Positions 18,003-26,602 of a DNA stretch of 64,000 nt are shown here, piece after piece. This DNA comes from Marine Group III euryarchaeote CG-Epi4 (GTDB taxonomy: Archaea > Thermoplasmatota > Poseidoniia > MGIII > CG-Epi1). A model generated the notes under the pieces. The model was not told where the DNA came from, did not search any database, and was given only the letters and a program-made list of their open reading frames with translations. Every line of letters begins with the position of its first letter. Within the stretch, counting starts at the first letter, position 1. The translations under genes were made by a program, and so were the position numbers. The stretch covers positions 16,065-80,064 of the forward strand of contig MIYX01000001.1 of NCBI GenBank assembly GCA_001875365.1. Reading direction: 5' to 3'.

Positions 18003-18311
18003 ATGTCTCGAAAGCGTAGCAGACGCCCAAAATTCCAAGAAAAGCTTGCTAGAGATAGAATTAACAAATTGTTTCATCTAGTTGATTCAAAAAGTTTGAA
18101 TACTCAAATTAATCCTAAAAAATGCATTGATTTTGTTAAACTTATAGGAAAAAGATATAATCAACGATTATCGAGCTCACATAAAATTAAATTTTGTCAC
18201 CGATGTAATTCTAAGTTTAGATCAGATAATAGCCGTTTCCGAATCTCTAAAAAAGGATGGCGTTCGATTAGTTGTTTAGAATGCAGTGCGATTTATCGTT
18301 TTAAGATTTAA
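18003..18311 (+). CDS. rnp4: RNase P protein component 4 (Rpp21/Rpr2)
   Basis: 102 residues from the ATG at 18003; the frame extends back to a GTG at 17973 but MSRKRSRRP is the natural N-terminus. The protein is highly basic. An N-terminal helical part (KLARDRINKLFHLVD, then IDFVKLIGKRYNQR) is followed by a zinc ribbon FCHRCN ... SCLEC with four Cys. This is the domain order of Rpp21/Rpr2, which pairs with Rpp29 and binds the specificity domain of RNase P RNA. The RNA gene is at 14592-14885. The last four bases overlap the end of purE on the opposite strand. Confidence 0.8.
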   Translation: MSRKRSRRPKFQEKLARDRINKLFHLVDSKSLNTQINPKKCIDFVKLIGKRYNQRLSSSHKIKFCHRCNSKFRSDNSRFRISKKGWRSISCLECSAIYRFKI

Positions 18312-18769
18312 TTTGACTCAATTGTTTTTTGCTCTAGTTCTTTGCGATAAATGATTAACATTTTATCTACATAATTGTTAGAAATACCTAGTATTCTAGC
18401 AGCAAGTAAGGCTGCATTTTCACCACGGCCGATTCCAACTCCAGCTACAGGAACTCCGGGAGGCATTTGAACAACGGATAGCAATGAGTCTAAATTTGCA
18501 GGGGAGCTTGATGATGCACACGGCACACCTATGACTGGTTTTAGTGTATGCGCAGCCACTACTCCGGGAAGAGCGGCAGAAAGTCCAGCTAGTGCAATGA
18601 AAACGTCAGCTTCAGACTTTTCAATAACATCAACAACTCTTGCTGGTGTTCGATGTGCAGAGGCTACAAATGTTTCAAATGTAATATTAAATTTCTCTAA
18701 TATTTTTTCGGCTTTCTTTGCGGTAGGCTTGTCACTTGCAGATCCCATGATTATAGTCACTTGACTCAT
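18308..18769 (-). CDS. purE: N5-carboxyaminoimidazole ribonucleotide mutase
   Basis: 153 residues. PurE moves the carboxylate of N5-CAIR to carbon 4, giving CAIR in purine synthesis. Motifs: GSASDKPTA at the N-terminus, SAHRTPARV with the active-site His, AGLSAALPGVVAAHT and PVIGVPCASS. The size fits PurE alone, with PurK elsewhere. Minus-strand CTTATATCTATACC (about 18785-18798) lies some 25 bases before the ATG and suggests a leaderless transcript. Confidence 0.93.
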   Translation of the reverse strand: MSQVTIIMGSASDKPTAKKAEKILEKFNITFETFVASAHRTPARVVDVIEKSEADVFIALAGLSAALPGVVAAHTLKPVIGVPCASSSSPANLDSLLSVVQMPPGVPVAGVGIGRGENAALLAARILGISNNYVDKMLIIYRKELEQKTIESN

Positions 18770-18846
18770 AATTTTTCAAAAGAGGTATAGATATAAGGTG
18801 TATGTTGATATGATGCCTTTAAGAAAGGCTGTTTTTAGGAATCCGC

Positions 18847-18919
18847 GCCCGGATAGTGTAGCTTGGAATCACGGAAGCTTGCGGAGCTTCAAACCTGGGT
18901 TCAAATCCCAGCCTGGGCG
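18847..18919 (+). tRNA. tRNA-Arg (anticodon GCG)
   Basis: A 73-nt cloverleaf: acceptor GCCCGGA/CCTGGGC (one A-C mismatch at 7:66 and a G-U pair), D arm GTGT/TCAC with the GG pair in the loop, anticodon stem GAAGC/GCTTC with loop TTGCGGA, T stem CTGGG/CCCAG with loop TTCAAAT. U33 precedes the anticodon GCG, which reads Arg codons CGC and CGU. Discriminator G73 is followed by an encoded CCA at 18920-18922. No intron is visible. It lies between divergent purE and the subtilase gene. Confidence 0.9.
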
Positions 18920-18954
18920 CCATATTCTTTTAATGGTTAATCGATAGCCTAATC

Positions 18955-21900
18955 TTGTCCAGAGCCATAACACAAATAATTCTGCTGATTTTTTTATTAA
19001 ATTTGCTTTTTCCATTTGCCCAACCATCTGAAGAGGTACAATCCATTCCATTGACCCATCTTCATTTAGTTGACGACAGATTGGAAATTGTTTACGATGA
19101 CACTTCTTTGTCTGAAGAATTGGGTTTAGTAGAGTCTCCCGAAGGTAAAATTGACTTATTTGCCAGAGTTTCAGATTTAAATGACGGTCATCATGATTTT
19201 GTTGAAAATCTAGGGGGCGTTATCACTTCTAGTTTTGACAGATTTAATACATTTGGATTTATTATAGATATTGTAAAAGTTCCGGACGTAGTCTATTTAC
19301 CTAATTTGGAATGGTTAGAAGCGAACGTTCTATTTTATCCTACACTTGATAACAGTGTTGAATCAATAGGGACTAGTGAAATTTGGGATGATTTTGGATT
19401 TCGAGGAGAGGATACCACAATTGCTATTCTTGACACGGGCGTAGACTTTGAGCATGAATCCCTAGATGATTTAGATGACATTTCATCAACTTATGACCCC
19501 AAGATAGCTATTGATTCAAATGGTATGCTAGGATTTTATAATGCAAATACAGATCAAGAATATCCAAACGAGCAACCTCATGATTCGGGTAGCCATGGTA
19601 CTCATTGTGCAGGCATAGCTGCAGGAACAGGAGGTTCCAGTGGGCAGTATGCCGGTGTTGCTCCTCAAGCTAAGGTGGTGGGAGTCATAGCTTTAGACGG
19701 AGGTTCAGGTGACGAGGGAGATTTACTTCGAGCCGTTGATTGGACAATACAAAATAAGGACAGATTTTCAATTGATGTAATGTCTCTTTCATTAGGCGGT
19801 CCTGTAGTTATTCCAGGAGCAACTAATAATGGGGCCTCTTCAATTTCTCAAGCATTAGATGTTGCAGTCGAAGCCGGTATTGTTACAGTAGTTGCAATAG
19901 GAAATGGAAACTTAGGTATAGCGGCACATCCCGGTTCGGTATCTTATCCTGGAGATAGCGTAAAATCAATTACAGTCGGATCAGTCAATGATGATCACTC
20001 AAGAGAGATTTACTCAAGTAGAGGACCTACTGGGGACGGACGTCTAAAACCAGATGTCATGGCTCCCGGGGGAGCTATAATGTCAGCTCAAGCAAATTCG
20101 GGAGATGGGTATGTCTCATATTCTGGTACGTCAATGGCTACACCTCATGTTGCAGGGGTAGCTGCGCTCATGCTTCAAGCCAACCCAAATATTAGTCCTA
20201 CTTCAAGTACAGATTACGTAAAGCAGATTCTTAGAGAAACCAGTGATCATAAAGTTCCATTAGACATAGATTGTGGAGAATTTTTTTCACCTAATAATTG
20301 CTATGGTTGGGGCACTGTAGAGTTGGTAGGTGCAGTTTCACGTTCAATGAATCTTAAAACTGCAGATCTAGCAGGAAACACAGGCATTCAATCGGAAACA
20401 AGTGAGACGTTTGAGGCCTCTATTACATACACTAAAACAGAATATACTAATCGTGGTAAAGATGGAGGAACTATCAATAATTTTATTCAAGGAAATGATT
20501 TGCCTGACAACGTCAATATTATAGCTACGTATTCGAGTAATTGGCCAAAGCCAAATACTTTTCTGCTTGATTCAGGCGAAGGTACAGGAATTAGCTCAGA
20601 AAGTAGTATAACTTCAGTTTATGAGCAAAATGGTAATTGGGTTTTAGAAGCTAATTTTAACTTTACAGGTTCAGTTTCTGCAGGAAACACAGTAGATAGT
20701 TTTCCTAGTTTTAAGTTTGATATAATGGCTCCAGATTTCGATGAGGCAATTCCTTTGACAGTTTTTTATTCTATAAACGACATGTTTGGAGATTCTAAGA
20801 ATTTTACTATTGCTTCATTTACAGATCTTCCAGATCTTTTTATTGAAGAGGTCGTTATTTCAGAAAGTCTTCTCGAGGGTCAAACTACTCCAATAACTGC
20901 TAGAGTTGTCAATCAGGGCCCGGGGCCAGCACGTGAGTACCAACTTAACTTTTTCAATGATGGCGAATTATTTGAATCAATAATGGTTAGCGATAGGTTG
21001 AATTCAGAAGAGGCGTTTAACGTTCAAACGGAATGGACAGCAGTGAAAGGTAATCATGAGTTATCAATCGAGATAATCACAGTGGTTCCTCAAGATCAGA
21101 TTGAATCAAATAATTACTTCTCACTTGATGTGACAGTTTCAGAATTTCAAGACATGCAGCCACCATTAGTATTCATAAACGAACCTGATCAAAATGAGAT
21201 AGTCTCTGAAATAGTTGTGGTAAAGGGAAGTGCGAGCGATAATGTCAACTTAGAATATGTTGAAGTGAGGTTGTTACCCAATGATTGGGAGAGAGCCAAT
21301 GGTTTTGAAAATTGGTTTTGGTCATGGAATTCTAGTAACGATTTAAACGGTAGATATACAGTTCAAGCGCGCTCATTTGATGGTCATAATTATTCTTCAA
21401 TATTTTCTATAGAGGTAGAGGTGACAAATGAAGGTTCCAATCGTAGACCTACTGCCTCTTTGACTTCAAATTTTAATGAAGTATATGTTGGTGAAAATAT
21501 CATTTTTTCAGGCAATGGTTCCACAGATGATTCAGAAGTAGTCAAATATCAATTCATCTTTGGAGATGGACGACAAACAGATTGGAAAGCTGATTCGTGG
21601 GTGGAATATTATTTTGAAGGTTCTGGTCAGTTCGAAGTTACTTTAAATGTCGAAGATGATGAAGGGGCGCGTTCTTCAGCTGGAGATTCAATTTTGATAG
21701 AGGTTAAAGAAAAGCCAGTAAACAATCCGCCAGTAGCCAAGATATTCTCTCCAAATTCTGGTGAGGACTTTAGAAATGATGAATTAATTCGATTTTCAGC
21801 GCAAGGATCAAGCGATCTTGATGGAGATTCAATCAATTTTGTTTGGTATAGTAGTTTAGATGGAGAGATACTGAGGACTTCGTCCATTATGGGGGAAGCT

Positions 21901-22098
21901 ATCCTTTCTCAAGGCACTCATGTCATAACTTTAAGAGTTGTAGATTCCCAAGGTGAATATTCAGAGCTATCAATACAGATCTCAGTTTCTTTATCTGTCG
22001 AATCATTTGATTCAGATGATAGTACGTTGAGCTCCTTCAGCTTCTTAGTTTCAACTTTACTTTTTATAACTATTTCGCAAATTCGACGAAAATATTAA
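18955..22098 (+). CDS. Secreted subtilisin-like serine protease with PKD domains
   Basis: 1047 residues, TTG start right before a signal peptide (about 1-24). A propeptide-like region runs to about 130. The S8 catalytic domain follows with Asp160 (AILDTG), His214 (GSHGTHCAG), oxyanion Asn317 (AIGNGN) and Ser393 ([11 protein letters not shown]). Then comes a beta-rich region with a CARDB-like part at about 620-720, a Big-type region, and two PKD-like domains (FGDGR... at about 860; a second at about 920-1010). The C-terminus is a membrane helix followed by RRKY, so the protein is probably anchored to the cell surface. It likely degrades dissolved or particle-bound protein outside the cell. It begins 36 bases after the tRNA. 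Confidence 0.92.
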   Translation: MSRAITQIILLIFLLNLLFPFAQPSEEVQSIPLTHLHLVDDRLEIVYDDTSLSEELGLVESPEGKIDLFARVSDLNDGHHDFVENLGGVITSSFDRFNTFGFIIDIVKVPDVVYLPNLEWLEANVLFYPTLDNSVESIGTSEIWDDFGFRGEDTTIAILDTGVDFEHESLDDLDDISSTYDPKIAIDSNGMLGFYNANTDQEYPNEQPHDSGSHGTHCAGIAAGTGGSSGQYAGVAPQAKVVGVIALDGGSGDEGDLLRAVDWTIQNKDRFSIDVMSLSLGGPVVIPGATNNGASSISQALDVAVEAGIVTVVAIGNGNLGIAAHPGSVSYPGDSVKSITVGSVNDDHSREIYSSRGPTGDGRLKPDVMAPGGAIMSAQANSGDGYVSYSGTSMATPHVAGVAALMLQANPNISPTSSTDYVKQILRETSDHKVPLDIDCGEFFSPNNCYGWGTVELVGAVSRSMNLKTADLAGNTGIQSETSETFEASITYTKTEYTNRGKDGGTINNFIQGNDLPDNVNIIATYSSNWPKPNTFLLDSGEGTGISSESSITSVYEQNGNWVLEANFNFTGSVSAGNTVDSFPSFKFDIMAPDFDEAIPLTVFYSINDMFGDSKNFTIASFTDLPDLFIEEVVISESLLEGQTTPITARVVNQGPGPAREYQLNFFNDGELFESIMVSDRLNSEEAFNVQTEWTAVKGNHELSIEIITVVPQDQIESNNYFSLDVTVSEFQDMQPPLVFINEPDQNEIVSEIVVVKGSASDNVNLEYVEVRLLPNDWERANGFENWFWSWNSSNDLNGRYTVQARSFDGHNYSSIFSIEVEVTNEGSNRRPTASLTSNFNEVYVGENIIFSGNGSTDDSEVVKYQFIFGDGRQTDWKADSWVEYYFEGSGQFEVTLNVEDDEGARSSAGDSILIEVKEKPVNNPPVAKIFSPNSGEDFRNDELIRFSAQGSSDLDGDSINFVWYSSLDGEILRTSSIMGEAILSQGTHVITLRVVDSQGEYSELSIQISVSLSVESFDSDDSTLSSFSFLVSTLLFITISQIRRKY

Positions 22099-22493
22099 TT
22101 TCCTTTAAATTCTACTCTCGAAACTTCGTTTTCCCACAGAACTAATTTTACTAAGTCGCAAATTTTATTTTTATTTTCATCAAAATTCCATTCATCGTTA
22201 AAATGTTTATACAAATTATTCCAAATCCATTCAACAAGAACTTCACTGGTAGGATTTTCAAGTCCTTTGATATCATTTAAATAATTGTGATCAATTAAGT
22301 TGTAAGTTGGTTTAATTGCAGATTCAATATGTCCAAAATCTATTACGAAACCAGTTTCAGGATTAACTTTGCCTTCGACGTGCACTTCTAGTTTAAATGC
22401 TAAACCATAAACGTTTCCACAAGGGTGCCCTTTTGGGACTTTTGGTAATTTCCTTGCAGATTCAAATCTTACGATTTGGACTAATTTATGCAT
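22095..22493 (-). CDS. QueD/6-pyruvoyltetrahydropterin synthase homologue without zinc ligands
   Basis: 132 residues, colinear with bacterial QueD (6-carboxy-tetrahydropterin synthase). [42 protein letters not shown] and EWIW all line up. The reactive Cys (Cys25), the Asp68-His69 pair and a C-terminal Glu are kept. The three zinc histidines of the family are gone: the one in AAHRLP is Arg14 (SARKLP), and HGH is Tyr29-Gly-Leu31 (VYGLAF). It should therefore not bind the catalytic zinc. It is coupled to the MBL hydrolase gene (stop/start TAATG). The role is open: an altered pterin/deazapurine enzyme or a non-catalytic partner. Confidence 0.85.
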   Translation of the reverse strand: MHKLVQIVRFESARKLPKVPKGHPCGNVYGLAFKLEVHVEGKVNPETGFVIDFGHIESAIKPTYNLIDHNYLNDIKGLENPTSEVLVEWIWNNLYKHFNDEWNFDENKNKICDLVKLVLWENEVSRVEFKGN

Positions 22494-23269
22494 TATAATT
22501 CAATAACTTCGCCAGCGTCAGGCATAATCCATCTTCTTTGCCTATACTTTTTTAGAATGTCTTTTTTGTCTTCTCTAAGTTTTCTGTTTAGATGTATAAG
22601 TGCCATCTTCTTTGGCCTTGCCATATCATCTAGTCTTTCTAATTGTTGTAGTGAGCAATGTGTTTTCGTTCCAATAGTCACGGTTTCACCTCTTGGATTC
22701 TTTACAGTCCCATCATTTGTATATGCTTCGTGTACCAATAAATCTGCATTAGTGTAAAGTTTTGATGCTGTTGGCGTAAACATTCCATCACCAGAATAGC
22801 AGAAAACTTTTGTCGGACTTCCAGCTTCAAGTCTTAGCCCTAGATTTTGAACAGTATGCCTAGTATTAACTACTCTCAAGTTCCAATCGTCCCATCTGTG
22901 TGATCGTTGTAGTTCTCTGAATCTTAGCGTAAAAGGAAGGTTTGCAACCATACCGTGATATGCGACTTCCATAAGTCTTTCAACATTTCTTTGTGTTCCC
23001 ACAGGTCCAAATAAATAAAAGGGTCTTGTCCGTCCATCTTCCCACATTCTCATCATAAGGGAAGGTAAGCCAAAAACATGATCTGCATGAAAATGTGAAA
23101 TGAAGATTCCATCAAGATAATCTGGCCTTTTAGATTGATGCCATACTGAAGGTGGAGCCGTTGCACCGCAATCAACTAACATTCTTCTTCCTGCAGCTTC
23201 TACCAAAATACAGGTATGAGTATTATTCTCATCAAAAGCTTCACCAACGCCTAAGAATGTAACTTTCAT
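22493..23269 (-). CDS. MBL-fold metallo-hydrolase (RNase Z-like)
   Basis: 258 residues with the metallo-beta-lactamase fold. FLGVGEAF opens the sheet; the metal motif is SHFHADHVFG (HxHxDH). A third-ligand His lies in VNTRHTVQNLG, an Asp in YSGDG, and late His in IHLNRKL. The general plan resembles RNase Z, but the long flexible arm of tRNase Z is not obvious, and the pairing with a QueD-like gene suggests a small-molecule hydrolase instead. A 26-codon leader ORF ends at its start codon (TAATG), so translation is probably coupled. The stop shares a base with the QueD-like start. Confidence 0.8.
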   Translation of the reverse strand: MKVTFLGVGEAFDENNTHTCILVEAAGRRMLVDCGATAPPSVWHQSKRPDYLDGIFISHFHADHVFGLPSLMMRMWEDGRTRPFYLFGPVGTQRNVERLMEVAYHGMVANLPFTLRFRELQRSHRWDDWNLRVVNTRHTVQNLGLRLEAGSPTKVFCYSGDGMFTPTASKLYTNADLLVHEAYTNDGTVKNPRGETVTIGTKTHCSLQQLERLDDMARPKKMALIHLNRKLREDKKDILKKYRQRRWIMPDAGEVIEL

Positions 23270-23349
23270 TATATCGCCTCACTTAGGGTGAAAACAGTTC
23301 TATAGCTTGCATATTGATTTTCTTTCATATATATTTCTTTTTCCATCAT
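23269..23349 (-). CDS. 26-codon leader ORF before the MBL gene
   Basis: On the minus strand an ORF of 26 codons starts at two tandem ATGs (23344-23349) and stops with TAA overlapping the MBL start as TAATG. It sits about 10 bases after the start site predicted from the TATA box at 23380-23391. It may be a coupled leader peptide, or instead an alternative N-terminus of unclear meaning. It has no recognisable motif. Confidence 0.35.
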   Translation of the reverse strand: MMEKEIYMKENQYASYRTVFTLSEAI

Positions 23350-23361
23350 TTCACGTCACTA

Positions 23362-23378
23362 TTACAGACAATCTGTAA
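23362..23378. promoter_or_regulatory. Palindrome in the MBL-QueD promoter
   Basis: TTACAGA-CAA-TCTGTAA, a perfect 7-base inverted repeat around a 3-base centre. It lies directly between the TATA box and the expected transcription start of the minus-strand operon. A protein bound here would block RNA polymerase, so it is a candidate operator. Confidence 0.45.
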
Positions 23379-23379
23379 A

Positions 23380-23391
23380 AATTTATATTTC
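23380..23391 (-). promoter_or_regulatory. TATA box of the MBL-QueD operon
   Basis: On the minus strand it reads GAAATATAAATT, about 30-40 bases before the leader ORF start. A second AT-rich element (minus-strand GTTTTATATATTTG, about 23403-23416) lies further upstream. The 181 bases between the MBL and KH genes hold only these elements, the palindrome and the leader ORF. Confidence 0.5.
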
Positions 23392-23450
23392 GGGCACAAA
23401 GGGCAAATATATAAAACTAAGCAGTAAACTTTATCAAAGACCTAAAAAAA

Positions 23451-23972
23451 TTAATGTATCCTTCTTCTAAAACTTTCCAAATATTTGTATACAGACCCAT
23501 GTTCGGATCCAGATAAAACCATAGAGATTGCAACTTTGGCAGCCTCCAAACCTTCTAAGTCTGAAACAATAGAAACGGTATGCCCTTGAATTGCAACATT
23601 ACATCCAGTCATATCCTCTATTATGTGACGTGTTTTACCGCTTCGACCTATTAAGCGCCCTCTTATCGTACCCAGGCGTTTTTTTGATCTCCCAACGTAA
23701 TCTCTGATATCAATTATTTCAAAATAGTAATCCATTTCTATCAGTTGATATGCAATTTCAGGACTGAATCCTCGACCAATTGCTTTGACAGTGTTTATCA
23801 CTTGCAAATTCTTCAAAGCATCTTTTTCATTCCCCTTTGTTATTTCGACTAATCCTTCATCAGAATCTATAGAAATTTTACATCCACTTAATTCTTCGAT
23901 TTTTCTTTTAGTTTTACCACCAGGACCAATCACAGCTCCAACTCTTAATGAAGGAATTCTGACATATTTCAC
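23451..23972 (-). CDS. pno1: KH-domain RNA-binding protein, Dim2/Pno1 homologue
   Basis: 173 residues with two KH domains. KH1 has VGAVIGPGGKTKRKIEEL (the GxxG loop with Lys); KH2 has GRLIGRSGKTRHIIEDMTG. The middle GFSPEIAYQLIEMDYYFE is typical of archaeal/eukaryotic Pno1 (Dim2), which binds the 3' end of small-subunit rRNA during ribosome maturation. It overlaps the Rio1 gene by 4 bases and is the last gene of the aIF1A-Rio1-Pno1 operon, a gene order known from other archaea. Confidence 0.9.
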   Translation of the reverse strand: MKYVRIPSLRVGAVIGPGGKTKRKIEELSGCKISIDSDEGLVEITKGNEKDALKNLQVINTVKAIGRGFSPEIAYQLIEMDYYFEIIDIRDYVGRSKKRLGTIRGRLIGRSGKTRHIIEDMTGCNVAIQGHTVSIVSDLEGLEAAKVAISMVLSGSEHGSVYKYLESFRRRIH

Positions 23973-24709
23973 AGATTAAGTTCCTCTCTTTTTAAATTTG
24001 GAATATATTTTTTCCAGAATCGGTGTAAATTTTTCATATCTCTTCTGTGTAAATGATTATAGAGTGGATGGCTATCTGATACAGCTTGCCCTACGTCTAT
24101 TATGTAGGGCTCGTTTCTTCGGTTTATAATATTATACTCACTTAGGTCCCCGTGGGAAAGTTTTTGACTGCGGTACGCGTTAATTGATATTTTTAGTTTT
24201 CTAAAAAATTCTTTTGGTTCTTCAGGAGGCAATTGTCTAATTGTGGGGTATGGTCTAAATCTCCATCCAAGATATTGCATAACTACTATATTTTTGTGAA
24301 CGTGATATGGTTGAGGTACATTAGCTCCTGCAGATTTCATTGAGTGCAAATTTTTATATTCTTTTTGCGCCCATGTAAAAATTCTTTCTCTTGGACTGTT
24401 TCCGCTATTCTTAAATCGACTATCTCCTTCAATATACTTTTCTAATTTCCTGAAAGTAGCAGTATTAATTCGATATATTTTTACGGCTCTATTTTCACCT
24501 TTAATCGTTTTGGCCCTAAAAACATTTCCTTCTTTACCTGTAGCTATTACATTCTCTATTGTATTAATTATTCCCTGACTAATAAGTTGTTGCAAGTTTT
24601 TCAGTGTAACTTCATCAAAGACGTCATCAATCGTTTTTTTCCAGTCTTGTCCAAAGTTTGCATTTATATTCCCTAAAGCTCTATCAAGTTTTTCCGTTCT
24701 TCCTCGCAT
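23969..24709 (-). CDS. rio1: Rio1-type serine protein kinase
   Basis: 246 residues. RIO kinase blocks: ATGKEGNVFRA (nucleotide loop), AVKIYRI with the catalytic Lys, YIEGDSRF, HGDLSEYN (catalytic Asp) and IDVGQAV (metal-binding Asp). The RIO1 form is shown by the EGDSRFK region. RIO1 acts as an ATPase/kinase in late small-subunit ribosome maturation. The neighbours aIF1A and Pno1 support this. It starts 3 bases after the aIF1A stop. Confidence 0.92.
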   Translation of the reverse strand: MRGRTEKLDRALGNINANFGQDWKKTIDDVFDEVTLKNLQQLISQGIINTIENVIATGKEGNVFRAKTIKGENRAVKIYRINTATFRKLEKYIEGDSRFKNSGNSPRERIFTWAQKEYKNLHSMKSAGANVPQPYHVHKNIVVMQYLGWRFRPYPTIRQLPPEEPKEFFRKLKISINAYRSQKLSHGDLSEYNIINRRNEPYIIDVGQAVSDSHPLYNHLHRRDMKNLHRFWKKYIPNLKREELNL

Positions 24710-24712
24710 TTA

Positions 24713-25174
24713 TCAGTAAATGTCTAATATTTCAGGTATTTTACCATTTCTTTTCAGATTAGATGTCTGTGTAGGAGTGTATCTAAATCTTACATCAGCT
24801 TTACTATCTTGAAATGACCAAGGGACAACAATTAATAGGTCATTTTCTCGAACCCACATTCGTCTTCTTAGTTTACCTGGTATTCTACCCATTCTTCTCT
24901 TTCCATCTTCACAAATCAATTGTAATCTTGATCCACCTTGAAAAGTTTCTGCAACAGCAAACATTTCACCTTTTGGTTTATATGGAAGCGTCACTCTAAT
25001 ATTTTCTGTTGGCTGTGGAACATTTTTCTTACTTTTAGTAGTCTTACTTTTTTCAGTTTTTATTTCTTCATCTGTAGCAGAGTTATCAACAGATTCCTTT
25101 TGTTCACTATCACTAGTCACAGTTGTCTCGACTAGAGTTCCTATAATAAGATTGTCGCCCCAGCTCTTATTCAT
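24713..25174 (-). CDS. eif1A: Translation initiation factor aIF1A
   Basis: 153 residues as an open frame. The OB fold of eIF1A occupies about residues 65-150: MFAVAETFQGGSRLQLICEDG, RRMGRIPGKLRRRMWVRE and DLLIVVPWSFQD. It binds the small ribosomal subunit A site and promotes scanning/initiation. The front 55 residues are a Ser-, Thr-, Lys- and Glu-rich extension, longer than in most archaea. A strong TATA box lies inside the 5' part (25139-25149), so translation may start at the GTG at 25120, giving 135 residues. It heads the aIF1A-Rio1-Pno1 operon and is divergent from gcvT. Confidence 0.92.
   Translation of the reverse strand: MNKSWGDNLIIGTLVETTVTSDSEQKESVDNSATDEEIKTEKSKTTKSKKNVPQPTENIRVTLPYKPKGEMFAVAETFQGGSRLQLICEDGKRRMGRIPGKLRRRMWVRENDLLIVVPWSFQDSKADVRFRYTPTQTSNLKRNGKIPEILDIY
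25139..25149 (-). promoter_or_regulatory. Probable TATA box inside the annotated aIF1A frame
   Basis: The minus strand reads CTTATTATAGG, centred 25-27 bases before the GTG at 25120. The position matches a leaderless start at that GTG and argues against the ATG at 25174. Confidence 0.45.
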
Positions 25175-25193
25175 CCCGCTCTATTGAAAGTCA

Positions 25194-26228
25194 ATGTCTT
25201 TATCTCAAACGTGCCTTTATGATGAGCATGTAAAATTAGGCGCAAAAATGGTTGACTTTGCAGGTTGGCATATGCCAATTCAGTATAATAGTATAGTTTC
25301 TGAGCACAATGCGGTAAGAGATAGAGTAGGCATTTTTGATGTTTCGCATATGGGTCAAATTTTTATTTCGGGAAAAGATGCATCTTCCTTTTTATCTTAT
25401 GTTACTACCTGGGACATAAACAAATTATCTGATGGAGATTGTCGCTATTGTCACATACTTGACAATGAAGGCCAAATAATCGACGACACCATAGTTTACA
25501 CATTTAGTAATCAAGATTACATGTTGGTACCTAATGCCTCTATGATTTCAAAAGTTCTGGATTGGTTAAATCTTAACTCTTCCAATTTTGAAGTTAATAT
25601 TCACAATAAGTCTGAGGAGTTTTTTTGTCTTGCAGTCCAAGGTCCAGAATCACTCAGACTTTTAAGACAATATTTTAATTTGTCAATTACACCCTTTAAA
25701 TTGATTAAATCGGATAATTTGATTATTAGTGGAACTGGTTATACTGGTGAGAAAGGCTATGAGATAATGGGACCAATATCTGAAAGTCAAAGAGTTTGGG
25801 AATCATTCCTAGGAATGGGAGCTATACCTATAGGTCTAGGGGCTAGGGATACTCTTAGACTAGAGAAGGGATATCTTTTGTCAGGAACCGATTTTAATGG
25901 TTCGCAAACAACACTTGAATCTGGTTACTCATGGGTAATTGATTGGAATCACGATTTTATTGGTAAGGAAAGACTTCTAGCACAAAAAAGGGTAGAGTAC
26001 AAGTCTTTGAGAGGAGTTTTACTTGAAGAGCGTGGAGTTTTACGGCCAGGATTGGAAGTTTATTTTGAAGGTGAAAAAATATCAGAACTTACTAGCGGCT
26101 CACTATCCCCTATATTAAAGAGGGGAATTGGACTCTCATATACAGACTTGCCAATTGGAACTACGGTTAATGTGTCAATACGTAATAAACAATTAAAAGG
26201 GCGCGTCATTCAGACTCCATTCTTATGA
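25194..26228 (+). CDS. gcvT: Glycine cleavage system T protein (aminomethyltransferase)
   Basis: 344 residues. GcvT transfers the methylene group from the H-protein aminomethyl-lipoyl arm to tetrahydrofolate, releasing ammonia. Typical blocks: DFAGWHMPIQY, VGIFDVSHMGQI, TNGQ-like region DGDCRYCHIL, VQGPES, SGTGYTGEKGYEI and GARDTLRLEKGY (folate-binding Asp region), with GKE further on. The C-terminal beta-barrel is complete. The gene starts 20 bases from the divergent aIF1A start. It overlaps gcvH by 4 bases. The P protein is not in this window. Confidence 0.92.
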   Translation: MSLSQTCLYDEHVKLGAKMVDFAGWHMPIQYNSIVSEHNAVRDRVGIFDVSHMGQIFISGKDASSFLSYVTTWDINKLSDGDCRYCHILDNEGQIIDDTIVYTFSNQDYMLVPNASMISKVLDWLNLNSSNFEVNIHNKSEEFFCLAVQGPESLRLLRQYFNLSITPFKLIKSDNLIISGTGYTGEKGYEIMGPISESQRVWESFLGMGAIPIGLGARDTLRLEKGYLLSGTDFNGSQTTLESGYSWVIDWNHDFIGKERLLAQKRVEYKSLRGVLLEERGVLRPGLEVYFEGEKISELTSGSLSPILKRGIGLSYTDLPIGTTVNVSIRNKQLKGRVIQTPFL

Positions 26229-26602
26229 GCGAAATACCGGATAATTTAGGCTACACTGAAGACCATGAATGGGTTGGACCTGACAAAGGAGACGGGGTAA
26301 AAGTGGGAATAACAGACTATGCTCAGGATTCACTTTCTGATGTTGTTTTTGTAGAATTACCTAACGTTGGAGATGAATATCAAAGAGGCGAAGTTATGGC
26401 TATAGCCGAATCAGTTAAGGCAGCTAGCGACATTTATGCGCCTATTTCAGGTAAGATTTTAGCTATAAATGAGAAATTGGAAGAATCTCCAGAATTAGTC
26501 AACGAATCTCCCTACGGTTCCGGTTGGATGGTTTTAATGAAACCTTCAGAAGACAGGTCTGCATTGCTAGATTCTGATTCATACAAAAATTCTCTTGATT
26601 AG
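26225..26602 (+). CDS. gcvH: Glycine cleavage system H protein
   Basis: 125 residues. It is the lipoyl carrier that shuttles the aminomethyl group between P, T and L proteins. The lipoylated Lys65 lies in AIAESVKAASD. The N-terminal YTEDHEWV and the GITDYAQDSLSDVVFVELP block are diagnostic. It is coupled to gcvT (ATGA overlap) and its stop overlaps the next TTG start. Confidence 0.95.
   Translation: MSEIPDNLGYTEDHEWVGPDKGDGVKVGITDYAQDSLSDVVFVELPNVGDEYQRGEVMAIAESVKAASDIYAPISGKILAINEKLEESPELVNESPYGSGWMVLMKPSEDRSALLDSDSYKNSLD

Noticed and set aside
18869..19051. 60-codon minus-strand ORF with WRPGWDLNPG
   Set aside because: This is the familiar antisense reading of a tRNA T arm; it covers tRNA-Arg and the start of the subtilase gene.
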